64,000 nt of DNA from Calditrichota bacterium (GTDB lineage Bacteria > Calditrichota > Calditrichia > Calditrichales > J004). Below the pieces are notes generated by a model that saw nothing but the letters and a program-made list of their open reading frames with translations, was not told the origin of the DNA and did not search any database. Made by a program: the position numbers and the translations under genes. Every line of letters starts with the position of its first letter. The stretch's first letter is position 1. The stretch spans positions 1-64,000 of the forward strand of contig JABFGF010000012.1 in the NCBI GenBank assembly GCA_013112635.1, in the 5' to 3' direction. Shown here in pieces: positions 43,205-52,798 of this stretch.

Positions 43205-44254
43205 TTGAAACAAACATTACTATTTCTGTTAGTATTTTTACTCGCCATTTCTTGTGATGACAGTGATGCCGATGACGCACTTGAAATTATAATCCCGGTT
43301 AATGTAACTGAATTGAAGCGATCTAAGATAATGGAATTTATCACTTCAACTGCGGATATAATGGCGCACAAAAAAGAAACGGCTTTGTCTCAGTCAGAGG
43401 GATTTTATCGCCTGGCAGTAAATCCAAAAACCGGAAATCCTTTTCGGCCCGGAGAAAGTATTCAAAAAGGACAGGTAGTTATCTTTATTGATAATCCGGA
43501 ATTTGAAAACAATATTGCTTATGAATCAAAAAAATTAAACCTGGATATTTCTAAACGTGAATATGAAAAGCAACAATCTTTATATGAAAAAGGCGGGGTT
43601 ACACAGCGCGAACTGATCAACGCTGAACGTACTTTTATTGACTCGGAATATGCTTTTGAAAATGCCAAAATTCAGCTTGGTAAATTACGAATTGAAGCCT
43701 CATTTGATGGAATTATTACAAGCCTGCCATATTATACAAAAGGGGTTTATATTTCCGTAGGCCAGCCCATGTGTGAAATTATGGATTATAAAACCATGTA
43801 CGCCGAGGTTGCATTTCCTGCAAAAGAATTGGGCCAGGTTAAGGCAGGACAATTTGTTAGGGTAACGCAATACAATCTCCCTGGAGATACGCTAATCGGT
43901 ACAGTTGAACAGGTTGATCCTGCTCTGGAAACTCAGAGCCGTTCATTTAAATCAAAAATTGTTGTTGATAATCCTGACAATAAATTGAGGCCCGGAATGT
44001 TTGTAAAGTTGGAGACGATTGTTGCATCGCAAGACAGTGCGCTTGTTATTCCTCAGGATGTGATCCTTTCCAAACGGCAGGGTAAAACAGTTTTTATAGT
44101 TGAAAAAAGTGCGGCACAGCGACGGGTTATTGCAACCGGTCTTGAAAATGAACAAAACGTTGAGGTTCTGAGCGGACTTAAAGAAGGAGATCGCTTGGTT
44201 ATAAAAGGTTTTGAAACATTGCGGCACCACTCTAAAGTAAAAATTGTCAGGTAA
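43205..44254 (+). CDS. RND efflux adaptor (HlyD/MFP) lipoprotein
   Basis: 349 residues from a TTG start at 43205 with AAGGAG 10 nt upstream. Lipoprotein signal (LLFLLVFLLAISCDD, lipid Cys at about 17). The core is the membrane fusion protein plan: lipoyl-type half (PGESIQKGQVVIFIDNPEF), coiled coil (ISKREYEKQQSLYEKGGVTQRELINAERTFIDSE), second half (ASFDGIITSLPYYTKGVYISVGQPMCEIMDY) and beta-barrel (FPAKELGQVKAGQFVRVTQY ... LRPGMFVKLE). It links TolC (upstream) with the RND pumps (downstream). Confidence 0.9.
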   Translation: MKQTLLFLLVFLLAISCDDSDADDALEIIIPVNVTELKRSKIMEFITSTADIMAHKKETALSQSEGFYRLAVNPKTGNPFRPGESIQKGQVVIFIDNPEFENNIAYESKKLNLDISKREYEKQQSLYEKGGVTQRELINAERTFIDSEYAFENAKIQLGKLRIEASFDGIITSLPYYTKGVYISVGQPMCEIMDYKTMYAEVAFPAKELGQVKAGQFVRVTQYNLPGDTLIGTVEQVDPALETQSRSFKSKIVVDNPDNKLRPGMFVKLETIVASQDSALVIPQDVILSKRQGKTVFIVEKSAAQRRVIATGLENEQNVEVLSGLKEGDRLVIKGFETLRHHSKVKIVR

Positions 44255-44274
44255 CGTTTTTAAATGTGTGAGAA

Positions 44275-44308
44275 TTTAATTCCCCTCTTGGGAGGGGCAA
44301 GGGGTGGG
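44275..44308. repeat. Left inverted repeat flanking the DUF559 gene
   Basis: CCCCTCTTGGGAGGGG with GGGGTGGG following, at 44275-44308, is the reverse complement (two or three mismatches) of the copy at 44706-44738. The copies flank the DUF559 gene. Confidence 0.75.
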
Positions 44309-44336
44309 TCATTTTATTTACAAGAATAGTGTTTAA

Positions 44337-44750
44337 ATGAAAAATAAAACAATTCTTAAATACAAACCAGAACTTGTACCTCTGGCAAGAAAACTCCGTA
44401 ATAATCAAACTTATTCCGAACGATTGTTATGGAAGCACTTGAAAAGTAAACAAATAAGAGGATTTGATTTTGACCGCCAAAAACAAATTGATAACTATAT
44501 ATTAGATTTTTTCTGCAACGAGTTAATGTTGGCTATTGAGATTGACGGTGAAAGCCACAATGATAAAGAAAAATATGATCATGACCGTCAAAAACGATTA
44601 GAAAGTTTGGGGATATTGTTTTTAAGGTTTGATGGACTGCAAGTTATAAATAACATTAATGGGGTATTACAAGTGATATACGATTGGGTTGATAATTACA
44701 AAGAACCCACCCCTAACCCCTCCCAAGAGGGGAATTTAAGCAATCATTAA
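44337..44750 (+). CDS. DUF559 endonuclease-like protein
   Basis: 137 residues. ARKLRNNQTYSERLLWKHLKSKQIRGFDFDRQKQI, then LDFFCNELMLAIEIDGESHNDK and RLESLGILFLRFDGLQV match DUF559, a Vsr/PD-(D/E)xK-like nuclease family; acidic D and ExD residues are present. The last dozen residues (EPTPNPSQEGN) are encoded by the right inverted repeat itself, a known sign of such repeats in FCB genomes. It lies between the adaptor and the RND pump without any efflux role, so it is probably an insertion. Substrate and mobility are unknown. Confidence 0.75.
   Translation: MKNKTILKYKPELVPLARKLRNNQTYSERLLWKHLKSKQIRGFDFDRQKQIDNYILDFFCNELMLAIEIDGESHNDKEKYDHDRQKRLESLGILFLRFDGLQVINNINGVLQVIYDWVDNYKEPTPNPSQEGNLSNH
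44706..44738. repeat. Right inverted repeat flanking the DUF559 gene
   Basis: CCCACCCCTAACCCCTCCCA and the following AGAGGGG, at 44706-44738, mirror the copy at 44275-44308. It overlaps the 3' end of the DUF559 reading frame. Confidence 0.75.
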
Positions 44751-44836
44751 AATAACCTACTCTTCTGTAAACATAATATAAACCTCTTTCCTGAGAGATT
44801 GTGTTTTGGGAAAAAGGTGTAAATAAGAAAATAATT

Positions 44837-47800
44837 ATGAAATCAATTAGTGAATTTTCGGTTAAATACCCGGTAACTGTTTTAATGCTCATCTGCGCAG
44901 TTGGCCTGCTTGGGTTAATCTCTTTTGATCGCCTTTCTGTAGATCTCTTTCCGGATATGAATAATCCACGTATTTATATTGAAGTGGTTTCCGGTGAGCT
45001 GCCTCCAGAAGAACTGGAACGCAAATTTATTGACAACATCGAAGCATTGGTTATGCGCCAGAGAAAAGTTGTTTCGGTGGCATCTATCCTGCGTGTGGGT
45101 CAGGCCCAAATTACAGTTGAATACGATTGGGATGCAGATATGGATGAAGCATTTCTGGATCTGCAAAAAAACCTCGCACAATTTTCTCAAAACTCAGACA
45201 TCGATGAATTGAACCTTTCTCAATATGATCCAAATGGAGCCCCTGTTTTACTGATTGGATTATCACATGATGAAATTACCGATATGGATGCCCTGCGCCG
45301 TATTGGTGATAATTATATCCGCAATGAACTGATCCGCTTGGATGGTGTTGCGGCTGTAGAAGTTGTGGGTGGCCAGGAAAAAGAAGTACGCATAGAAACT
45401 CAGGAACAGATTCTTGACGCTTTTAATCTCAGTATTGCCGACGTTGCCAGTCAAATTCAAAGTGCTAATCTTGATTTAACCGGCGGTTCGATTGAAGAGC
45501 TTGGGAAAAAATATGTGATTAAAGGTTTGGGGGCTTTTGAAAACCTTGATGAAATAAATAAGGTAGTAGTTACTTATAAAGGCGGGGACGAACAAGGCCA
45601 AAACCAGATACCGGTATTTTTAAGTGATATCGGCAAAGTTAAATATGTAAATAAAGATGCACAGAGCATTGTAAAAATTAATGGTGTGCGCAGTGTGGGG
45701 CTGGCTGTTTATAAGGAGACAAAAACCAATACTGTCACAGCTGCCGAAACTGTAATCGAAGCCTTAAAAGTTATTAAAAAAGCTTTACCGGGATATAAAT
45801 TTTCTGTGATCAGCAACCAAGCTAAATTTATAAGTAGTGCCATCAATGAAGTTGAACAAAGTGCCATTTATGGAATTTTACTGGCAGTAATAATTTTATT
45901 TGTTTTTTTAAGACGAGCAGGTACCACAATTATCATAAGTTTGGCCATACCCATTTCCATTGTTGCCACGTTTAACCTGATGTATTTTAATGACTTATCG
46001 CTAAATATAATGACCCTTGGCGGATTAGCTCTCGGAGCAGGAATGCTGGTTGATAATGCCATTGTGGTAATGGAAAGTATTTTTCGCAATCTGGAAGAAG
46101 GCCTTTCTCTAAAAGAGGCAGCAGTAAAAGGAACATCACAGGTATCTGGTGCTATAACAGCTTCAACAATTACAACCATTATTGTTTTTCTACCAATAAT
46201 TTATGTACAAGGCCCTTCAGCAGAGTTGTTTAAAGCGCAGGCCTGGACGGTAGCATTTTCACTGATTGCTTCACTGGTTGTTGCAATTTTAGTGATTCCC
46301 ATGTTGAGCAACTGGATTTTGAAAGACAAATCAACACAGAGCGAATCGATCCGTTTTGAGGGTTATAAATCTTTTCTTGAAGCAACACTTTCTAAAAGAA
46401 AAATTGTACTTGGTGTGGCCGTGATTGTAGTTGCGTTGACCGTACTGGCTGCATTTTATATGAAGAGTGAATTTATACCAAAAGGGAAAAGCGAATCATA
46501 TAGTCTGGAAATAAAGCTGCCCGAAGGTACCAATCTTGATTTCACCGATAAGTTTGTTCAGGGTTTTGAAAAAAGCCTGGCCAGTGTTATTGGTGATAGT
46601 TTGATTGAAATGTATACTCAAATTGGTGAGATGCCATCCTCAGTCTCCGGTAACACGAGCGAATCGGTTCAGAGTGAAAACAGTGCGGTATTAAAAATCA
46701 GGTTTAACCAACAAAACAACGCGTATGCAAAACGTTTTACAGGATTTGTAACTGCTTATCTCGATTCTTTTGAACAGGTAGAATATTTACTCAAACCGGA
46801 AGGCTCTTCGTTAAGCGTCACTTTGGGAACGGATGTTTCTGCGCCACTTGTTGTGGAAATTGAAGGTGAAGAACAAGAGGAATTGAAAGCTTTGGCCGGG
46901 CAATCTTTGAGTGTCTTAAAGAATCTTCCAGTTTTACGAAACATTGAAACCAGCGTTCAAACCGGCAGGCCGCAGGTTAATTTGGTTATTGACCGTGTAG
47001 TTGCCGGATATAACAATCTAAGTATTGAACAAATCAGTAGTCAGTTAAAAGAATTATTGGGCGGGCAAAACTCTGGTTCCTGGGAATACCAGGGAGAGCT
47101 GCGGGAAATAAATGTAAACTATCCGGAATTGAGCTTGACCGATCTTGAGCAAGCATATATTTATAGCGGCGAGAAAAAAATTCCATTAACCGATCTGGCT
47201 AATTTTAATGTTATTGATTCTGAGCGCGAACTCTACCGTCGCAATCAAAAACGTATTGCCTGGATTAGTGCAGACTTTGATGAAAATTATTCTCTTTCAG
47301 AAATCGTTGCACAGGTCCAATCGGAATTGGATAAAATTACTTTCCCTCCAAATTATAGTTTTAAAATTACCGGCGAAGAAGAAAAACGCAGTGAATCTTT
47401 TGCAACCCTTAAGTTTGCATTATTGCTTTCTATTGTTCTGATTTATATGGTTTTGGCTTCGCAGTTTGAATCCCTGTTACACCCATTCACAATAATTTTA
47501 ACAGTTCCGTTGGCAGCCGTTGGTGCAATTTTAATTTTCTTTGTTTTAAACATGAACCTGAATGTAATGGCCTACATTGGCATAATTATGCTCATGGGGA
47601 TTGCTGTAAACGATTCTATAATTTTAGTGGATGCAATAAACAGGCAACGCCGTAATGGAGTAGAATTAATTGCTTCCATAGTTGAAGCAGGCCAACAGCG
47701 TATCCGGCCGATAATTATGACCAGCTTAACAACTATTTTGGCTTTGTTGCCTTTAACAATCGGTTTTGGCGAAAGTGCCGCGCTACGAGCGCCCATGGCA

Positions 47801-47896
47801 GTGGCTGTTATAGGCGGTTTAATCAGCTCTACAGGTTTGACGCTTATTGTAATCCCTTGTGTTTATTATTACATGGAAAAATTGCGGAGAGCCTGA
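44837..47896 (+). CDS. RND-family efflux pump (HAE1-like)
   Basis: 1019 residues from the ATG at 44837 (conserved N-terminus MKSISEFSVKYPVTVLM); a GTG at 44801 gives a further 12 residues. The two RND halves each have a first helix, a porter domain and five further helices; TM4 carries LALGAGMLVDNAIVVMES, with the proton-relay aspartate in VDN, and TM10-12 have NLNVMAYIGIIMLMGIAVNDSIILVDAINRQRR. It belongs to the tripartite system with the TolC and adaptor genes just upstream, although the DUF559 gene lies between. Unfused and of the normal family length, it is the first of two RND genes in tandem. Substrate unknown. Confidence 0.9.
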   Translation: MKSISEFSVKYPVTVLMLICAVGLLGLISFDRLSVDLFPDMNNPRIYIEVVSGELPPEELERKFIDNIEALVMRQRKVVSVASILRVGQAQITVEYDWDADMDEAFLDLQKNLAQFSQNSDIDELNLSQYDPNGAPVLLIGLSHDEITDMDALRRIGDNYIRNELIRLDGVAAVEVVGGQEKEVRIETQEQILDAFNLSIADVASQIQSANLDLTGGSIEELGKKYVIKGLGAFENLDEINKVVVTYKGGDEQGQNQIPVFLSDIGKVKYVNKDAQSIVKINGVRSVGLAVYKETKTNTVTAAETVIEALKVIKKALPGYKFSVISNQAKFISSAINEVEQSAIYGILLAVIILFVFLRRAGTTIIISLAIPISIVATFNLMYFNDLSLNIMTLGGLALGAGMLVDNAIVVMESIFRNLEEGLSLKEAAVKGTSQVSGAITASTITTIIVFLPIIYVQGPSAELFKAQAWTVAFSLIASLVVAILVIPMLSNWILKDKSTQSESIRFEGYKSFLEATLSKRKIVLGVAVIVVALTVLAAFYMKSEFIPKGKSESYSLEIKLPEGTNLDFTDKFVQGFEKSLASVIGDSLIEMYTQIGEMPSSVSGNTSESVQSENSAVLKIRFNQQNNAYAKRFTGFVTAYLDSFEQVEYLLKPEGSSLSVTLGTDVSAPLVVEIEGEEQEELKALAGQSLSVLKNLPVLRNIETSVQTGRPQVNLVIDRVVAGYNNLSIEQISSQLKELLGGQNSGSWEYQGELREINVNYPELSLTDLEQAYIYSGEKKIPLTDLANFNVIDSERELYRRNQKRIAWISADFDENYSLSEIVAQVQSELDKITFPPNYSFKITGEEEKRSESFATLKFALLLSIVLIYMVLASQFESLLHPFTIILTVPLAAVGAILIFFVLNMNLNVMAYIGIIMLMGIAVNDSIILVDAINRQRRNGVELIASIVEAGQQRIRPIIMTSLTTILALLPLTIGFGESAALRAPMAVAVIGGLISSTGLTLIVIPCVYYYMEKLRRA

Positions 47897-47902
47897 ACAA
47901 GT

Positions 47903-47920
47903 TCCCCTACAGTGAGGGGA
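47903..47920. repeat. Small hairpin between the two RND genes
   Basis: TCCCCT (47903-47908) pairs with AGGGGA (47915-47920) around a 6-nt loop. The rest of the 115-nt gap shows nothing else. Confidence 0.35.
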
Positions 47921-48011
47921 TTAATATTTACAATTTCGAACAGCTTTGGAGTGAATCGACTGTGTCGGTTCAGACATTAACACAGTTAATGCAATCCAAA
48001 TAATAAACATT

Positions 48012-51000
48012 ATGGCAAAAAAAATTACATCATTTCTGCAGCGTAAAGTCTTTATCTCAATGCTCTTTTTAGGGCTCTCGTTGTTAGGATTCATATCATA
48101 CAAACAGCTTCAGCTTGAATTACTTCCGATAATTGAGTTGCCGTATCTAATTGTTCAGATCGGTTCCGGGCGGGAAATGGATCCCGACTATCTGGAGCGT
48201 GAAGCGTTAATTCCATTGGAAAGTGCTGTGGGCACGCTGGAAGATGTTGATAAAATAGAATCCTATGCCGGGCGTCGTTTTGGCAGTATTTTCATCAGCT
48301 ACCGTTCTACAACAAACATGAAATATGCTTTCCTGAAATTACAGGAAAAAGTAGATGGAATAAAAGCTTCTTTAGCGGCTGATTTCTTTGTTCAGGTTAT
48401 TAAAATTGATACCCAGGATCTGAGTAACATGTTTATGAATCTTCAGGTTAGGGGAAGCGGTGGCATTGATCGCATTCGTACAATAATCGATAAAGAGATA
48501 AAGCAGGAGTTTGAATCCATTGACGGTATTGCTAATGTAGAAGTTTTTGGCGGCCAGCTTAGTGCTGTAAATATTGTTCTGGATAACCAGCAAACAGAGG
48601 CATATGGAATCACGCCGGGAAGGATACGATCGCTAATTGCCCAATACCGGCAAAGTACGACTTATATCGGGCAGGTAAATAATTATCAGCTAAAAAATAC
48701 GGTCAATGTAATTGGCGACTATACGCGTATCCACGAAATTGAAAATATTGTTGTTGATGCTCAGCGAAACATCCTGCTAAAAGATATTGCCGATATAACT
48801 TTTGATCTCCAGGAAGAGACATCTATCAGCCGCGTGAATAGCAAAGAAGCCGTAACCATGCAGCTTGTCCGGGATACCCAGGTAAACCTTATTTCCTTAT
48901 CTCACGAAACACACTCGGTAATTGAGAGGCTAAATAAAACTCTGGCCCAGCAGGATATTGAAATTGTTGTTCAACAGGATAGTGCTGAAATACTTGAAGA
49001 TAATATTGATCTGATAATCGAGCTTGCATTTTGGGGTGGCATCCTTGCTATAATTATCTTGTGGTATTTTTTACGTAACCTGCGTCTGGTTTTGATAATT
49101 GCCGTTACAATCCCTGTTTCTGTCTTAACTGCATTCAATGTTTTTTATGCTTACGACATTACTTTAAACAGTCTTACCCTGGTTGGAATTGCATTGGCGA
49201 TTGGCATGTTGCTGGATAACAGTGTCGTTGTTTTAGAAAATATTTATCGTAATGCCAGAAAAACATCCGACTTTTTATCCGCCACCAAACAAGGAACCAT
49301 GCAAATGGCCCGCTCGGTTTCTGCATCGACATTAACTACTATAGCCATTTTTCTACCTTTTCTTTTTGCAGATGAGTATATGATTCGCACAATCGGTTTT
49401 CAGATTGGTGTTTCGATAATATCTACTTTGCTCATTTCATTAATTGTGGCGTTGATTTTAATACCAATGGCGGCACATTATTTTCTATCGAGGGGAAATG
49501 GTTCAGCCGACTCAATACAATTTTCTTTAACAGCAGGAAAGTTTTTACCTTTTTATAATTTAATCTTAAAAACCATGTTGCGTTACCCGGCGCGCACAAT
49601 AATTATTACTGTAGTGATTTTTGTTCTAAGTGTTGTTTGGGCACTTCTTTTAGGAATGACGAAAACTGAAGATATTGAGCTGGAGGATTTTAATCTTTAT
49701 GTGACGATGCCGGAAGGTGCCACCCTGGAAAGTACAGATCTTGCGGTGCAGGAGTTGGAGGGAAAGTTTACGGAGATAGAAGAATTGCAAGATGTTGTCA
49801 GCCAAATCTATGAACAGGAGGCTGTGCTGACATTAAAACTAAAAGAAGATTATAAAGAAATTGATGATCGCAGCATTGCAGATGTAAAAGAGTTTCTTAA
49901 TGAAATAATTGACCGCTACCGTACTGCCGATGTGAGTTTTGAGCAACCGGATAATAGCGAACGTTTTAGTGGACGAGGCGGTGGCGGCGGAGGTCCTGGT
50001 GGTGCAATGGGCGGTGGGTTAATGTCTGCTTTGGGCCTTTCGTCTACAGGCGGCAAAATAATAATAACCGGCAAAGATTTTAACCTGATGCGTGTTTTTG
50101 CAGATGATGTAGAAAGTGAATTGGATGAACTTTCATCCATAAGCCGGATTAGAAATAATGCAACACGAAAACGCCCGGAAATCCATTTACTGTTCGATCG
50201 TGAGCAATTGTCCCGTTTGGGAATAACCCTTAGTACAATCGCATCAGAGCTTTCATCATTCCAAAGTGAAATATCCACGGGCATGTCTTTTAAAGATGGA
50301 TTGGATGAGTATGATATTGTTATCCGCAACGCAAATCTTGAAGAAAAGGACAGAAATGATCTTGAGCAGTTAAATATTCAATCCCAGACAGGAGCGGTTT
50401 ATCCTCTTGGTCAAATTAGTGAAGTTTTTGTTGCAGAGGGAAGTGCAGGCATTAACCGCGTCAATCAGGAACGGCGAATTGAGCTGAGCTTTTATTACTT
50501 ATCGGAGATTAATAGTTCGTCCACACTTTTAGAGGCAGCGCAAGATGAAGTTGAAGATGCAGTCGCATCAGTAGCTTTGCCAAGCGGAATCGCCATCCAG
50601 ATAGAACATGATGAAGTTGATTTGGGTGATTTTAAATTTCTTTTTATTGTGGCTTTCATCCTCATATTTATGATTCTTTCATCGGTATTTGAGTCTTTGG
50701 TAAAACCATTTATAATAATGTTTACAATCCCATTGGCCGCAACCGGATCTTTATGGGCAATTATTTTTACAGGTAATACAATCGCCAATGTAAATGTATT
50801 AATCGGTCTGCTTATTCTTTTGGGGATAGTTGTTAATAACGGCATAATTTTAATTGACTATTCGCAGCAGTTAAGGCGCAAAGGAATGCGTATGCAGCGC
50901 GCAATTATGCTTTCCGGGCAGGCACGTTTACGGCCGATTATTATCACTGCTTTAACAACCATAGTTGCAATGATCCCTTTAGCTTTAGGAGAAGAGCAAT

Positions 51001-52703
51001 ATGTAACACGCATTGCTGCTCCATTTGCAATTGCAGTAATTGGCGGGCTTTCTTTAAGTACAGTTTTTACTTTGGTATTTATCCCGACTATTTATTCCGG
51101 TTTGGAAAACAGTATTATTTGGTTTAAAGAACTGCCATTGGTTAGTAAGCTTATTCAGGCTTTCTTTTTTATCGTTGGGGCCACTGCAATATATTTATAC
51201 ATAGAAAGCTGGATCTGGCAGTTCGCACTCTATTTTGCATTGGGTTTTATAATTCCGGGTCTGACCTATTTTATAGCAAATAGTTTGCGACAGGCGAAAT
51301 CGGATTATATAAAAAGTGGTGAAAGTATAACCATAGAGATAAATAATGTTTATAAGATGTATGAGTTGCCGGGCCGTTTTTTAAAAGAGTGGAAGCGCAA
51401 GAAAGAACGAAATATTGCAGGTTCAAACGGGGCGCCGTTGTTAAAAACTGTTGTTAAAGATATTTGGAAATTTATCATCTGGGGTTTTTCGATTTATTTT
51501 GTCTATTTCTACCTTGAGTCCGGTTTTTGGATCGTAGTATTAATGCATGTGATTTATGGATTGACTCTGCATCTGGCTAAATCATTGTTGTCTTTACATG
51601 AAGAGAAAAAATCAATATGGAAAAACAGGATTTTTGCAACTCTGTTTTGGGGGGTTCCAATCCTGAATGTGTTGTTTATATTTTTAAGTTTAGAAAGCCT
51701 GACTGCAGCGATATTTATGTTTTTGATTTGGTCGGTAATGCTAATTGTTTATTCCGGTGCACGTAAATTGACCCTTCAAAAAATCGATATAAATAAAATA
51801 AGCGGGCGTCTTAGCGGGCTACGGAAATTATTTTACAGAATAGTTTCAGTGGTTCCATTGTTGGGTAAACGAAAACAACCATTTACTGCACTTGAGGGTG
51901 TGTCTTTAAAAATAGAGAATGGCATGTTTGGTTTACTTGGCCCAAATGGTGCAGGAAAAACGACTTTAATGCGTATAATCTGCGGCGTTCTGGATCAAAG
52001 TTACGGCACTCTTTCAATTAATGGTTATGATGTAAATAAACACCGCGAGGAATTGCAGGGACTAATTGGTTATTTGCCACAGGATTTTGGCATGTACGAA
52101 AACCTCACTGCAGAGGAATTTTTAAATTACCAGGCAATTCTAAAAAATCTACTCGATAAAAATGTGCGTCAGGAGAGAATTGATTTTGTTTTGGATTCTG
52201 TTCATTTGAATGAATCGCGTAATAAAAAAATTGGCTCCTTTTCCGGTGGAATGAAACAGCGGGTTGGCATTGCCCAAACTTTATTGCATTTACCGCGCAT
52301 TCTTGTTGTGGATGAACCCACGGCAGGACTTGACCCGCGTGAACGAATACGTTTCAGAAATTTATTGGTTGAGCTTAGCCGTGAAAGGGTTGTCATTTTT
52401 TCAACACATATTATTGAAGATATTGCCAGCTCTTGTGACAGGGTTGCTATTTTAAACGAAGGCCAATTGTGTTATTTGGGAGTTCCCCAGGAGATGGCCG
52501 GTGAGGCACACGGGAAAGTATGGCAGGCAAACATAAGCGAAGAAAAATTTGAATCACTTAGTCAGGAAATGAAAGTTACTCATCATACCCGTATGGAAAA
52601 TGAAATAAGGATCCGGGTTTTGTCAAAAGACAAACCTCTTGATGATGCAATTGCTGTAAATCCAACTTTAGAAGACGCTTATTTGTGGCTCCTGAAAAAA
52701 TGA
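48012..52703 (+). CDS. RND efflux pump fused to membrane helices and an ABC ATPase domain
   Basis: 1563 residues in one open frame. Residues 1-~1035 are a full RND pump: LALAIGMLLDNSVVVLEN-type helix 4 (IALAIGMLLDNSVVVLE), two porter halves, and NVLIGLLILLGIVVNNGIILIDYSQQLRR near the end; a glycine-rich run is at ~653-672. From ~1050 to 1288 follow several extra helices with a repeated YxxES hairpin (IYLYIESWIW, VYFYLESGFW, FIFLSLESLT). Inside this stretch, 1106-1117 (ITIEINNVYKMY) looks like the first strand and A-loop of an ABC ATPase; the rest follows from ~1290: FTALEGVSLKI, Walker A 1310-1318, signature SGGMKQ 1411-1416, Walker B D1434/E1435 and H1466. So the ATPase core seems split by helices. 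Its closest relative in the window is the ATPase at 37163-38038. The next gene encodes a small ABC-2 permease. Confidence 0.85.
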   Translation: MAKKITSFLQRKVFISMLFLGLSLLGFISYKQLQLELLPIIELPYLIVQIGSGREMDPDYLEREALIPLESAVGTLEDVDKIESYAGRRFGSIFISYRSTTNMKYAFLKLQEKVDGIKASLAADFFVQVIKIDTQDLSNMFMNLQVRGSGGIDRIRTIIDKEIKQEFESIDGIANVEVFGGQLSAVNIVLDNQQTEAYGITPGRIRSLIAQYRQSTTYIGQVNNYQLKNTVNVIGDYTRIHEIENIVVDAQRNILLKDIADITFDLQEETSISRVNSKEAVTMQLVRDTQVNLISLSHETHSVIERLNKTLAQQDIEIVVQQDSAEILEDNIDLIIELAFWGGILAIIILWYFLRNLRLVLIIAVTIPVSVLTAFNVFYAYDITLNSLTLVGIALAIGMLLDNSVVVLENIYRNARKTSDFLSATKQGTMQMARSVSASTLTTIAIFLPFLFADEYMIRTIGFQIGVSIISTLLISLIVALILIPMAAHYFLSRGNGSADSIQFSLTAGKFLPFYNLILKTMLRYPARTIIITVVIFVLSVVWALLLGMTKTEDIELEDFNLYVTMPEGATLESTDLAVQELEGKFTEIEELQDVVSQIYEQEAVLTLKLKEDYKEIDDRSIADVKEFLNEIIDRYRTADVSFEQPDNSERFSGRGGGGGGPGGAMGGGLMSALGLSSTGGKIIITGKDFNLMRVFADDVESELDELSSISRIRNNATRKRPEIHLLFDREQLSRLGITLSTIASELSSFQSEISTGMSFKDGLDEYDIVIRNANLEEKDRNDLEQLNIQSQTGAVYPLGQISEVFVAEGSAGINRVNQERRIELSFYYLSEINSSSTLLEAAQDEVEDAVASVALPSGIAIQIEHDEVDLGDFKFLFIVAFILIFMILSSVFESLVKPFIIMFTIPLAATGSLWAIIFTGNTIANVNVLIGLLILLGIVVNNGIILIDYSQQLRRKGMRMQRAIMLSGQARLRPIIITALTTIVAMIPLALGEEQYVTRIAAPFAIAVIGGLSLSTVFTLVFIPTIYSGLENSIIWFKELPLVSKLIQAFFFIVGATAIYLYIESWIWQFALYFALGFIIPGLTYFIANSLRQAKSDYIKSGESITIEINNVYKMYELPGRFLKEWKRKKERNIAGSNGAPLLKTVVKDIWKFIIWGFSIYFVYFYLESGFWIVVLMHVIYGLTLHLAKSLLSLHEEKKSIWKNRIFATLFWGVPILNVLFIFLSLESLTAAIFMFLIWSVMLIVYSGARKLTLQKIDINKISGRLSGLRKLFYRIVSVVPLLGKRKQPFTALEGVSLKIENGMFGLLGPNGAGKTTLMRIICGVLDQSYGTLSINGYDVNKHREELQGLIGYLPQDFGMYENLTAEEFLNYQAILKNLLDKNVRQERIDFVLDSVHLNESRNKKIGSFSGGMKQRVGIAQTLLHLPRILVVDEPTAGLDPRERIRFRNLLVELSRERVVIFSTHIIEDIASSCDRVAILNEGQLCYLGVPQEMAGEAHGKVWQANISEEKFESLSQEMKVTHHTRMENEIRIRVLSKDKPLDDAIAVNPTLEDAYLWLLKK

Positions 52704-52798
52704 AGCTGCATTCAATTTTTTATATTAATGAATTGGTAGTTATGAGTTGCAGGTTAAAAACTACAGCTTGTAACATGTAACTTGGAACAAGTTCTAAA

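Noticed and set aside
44801-44836. GTG start of the first RND gene
   Set aside because: The ATG at 44837 gives the conserved RND N-terminus, and the extra 12 residues have no family support.
49916-50329. 137-codon minus-strand frame opposite the RND-ABC fusion
   Set aside because: It arises from the glycine-rich coding stretch read backwards (proline-rich) and has no start signal.
48012-52703. Frameshift or chimera as the cause of the RND-ABC fusion
   Set aside because: One uninterrupted frame, a linker with repeated helices and the matching downstream permease argue for a genuine fusion, though read data would be needed to be sure.
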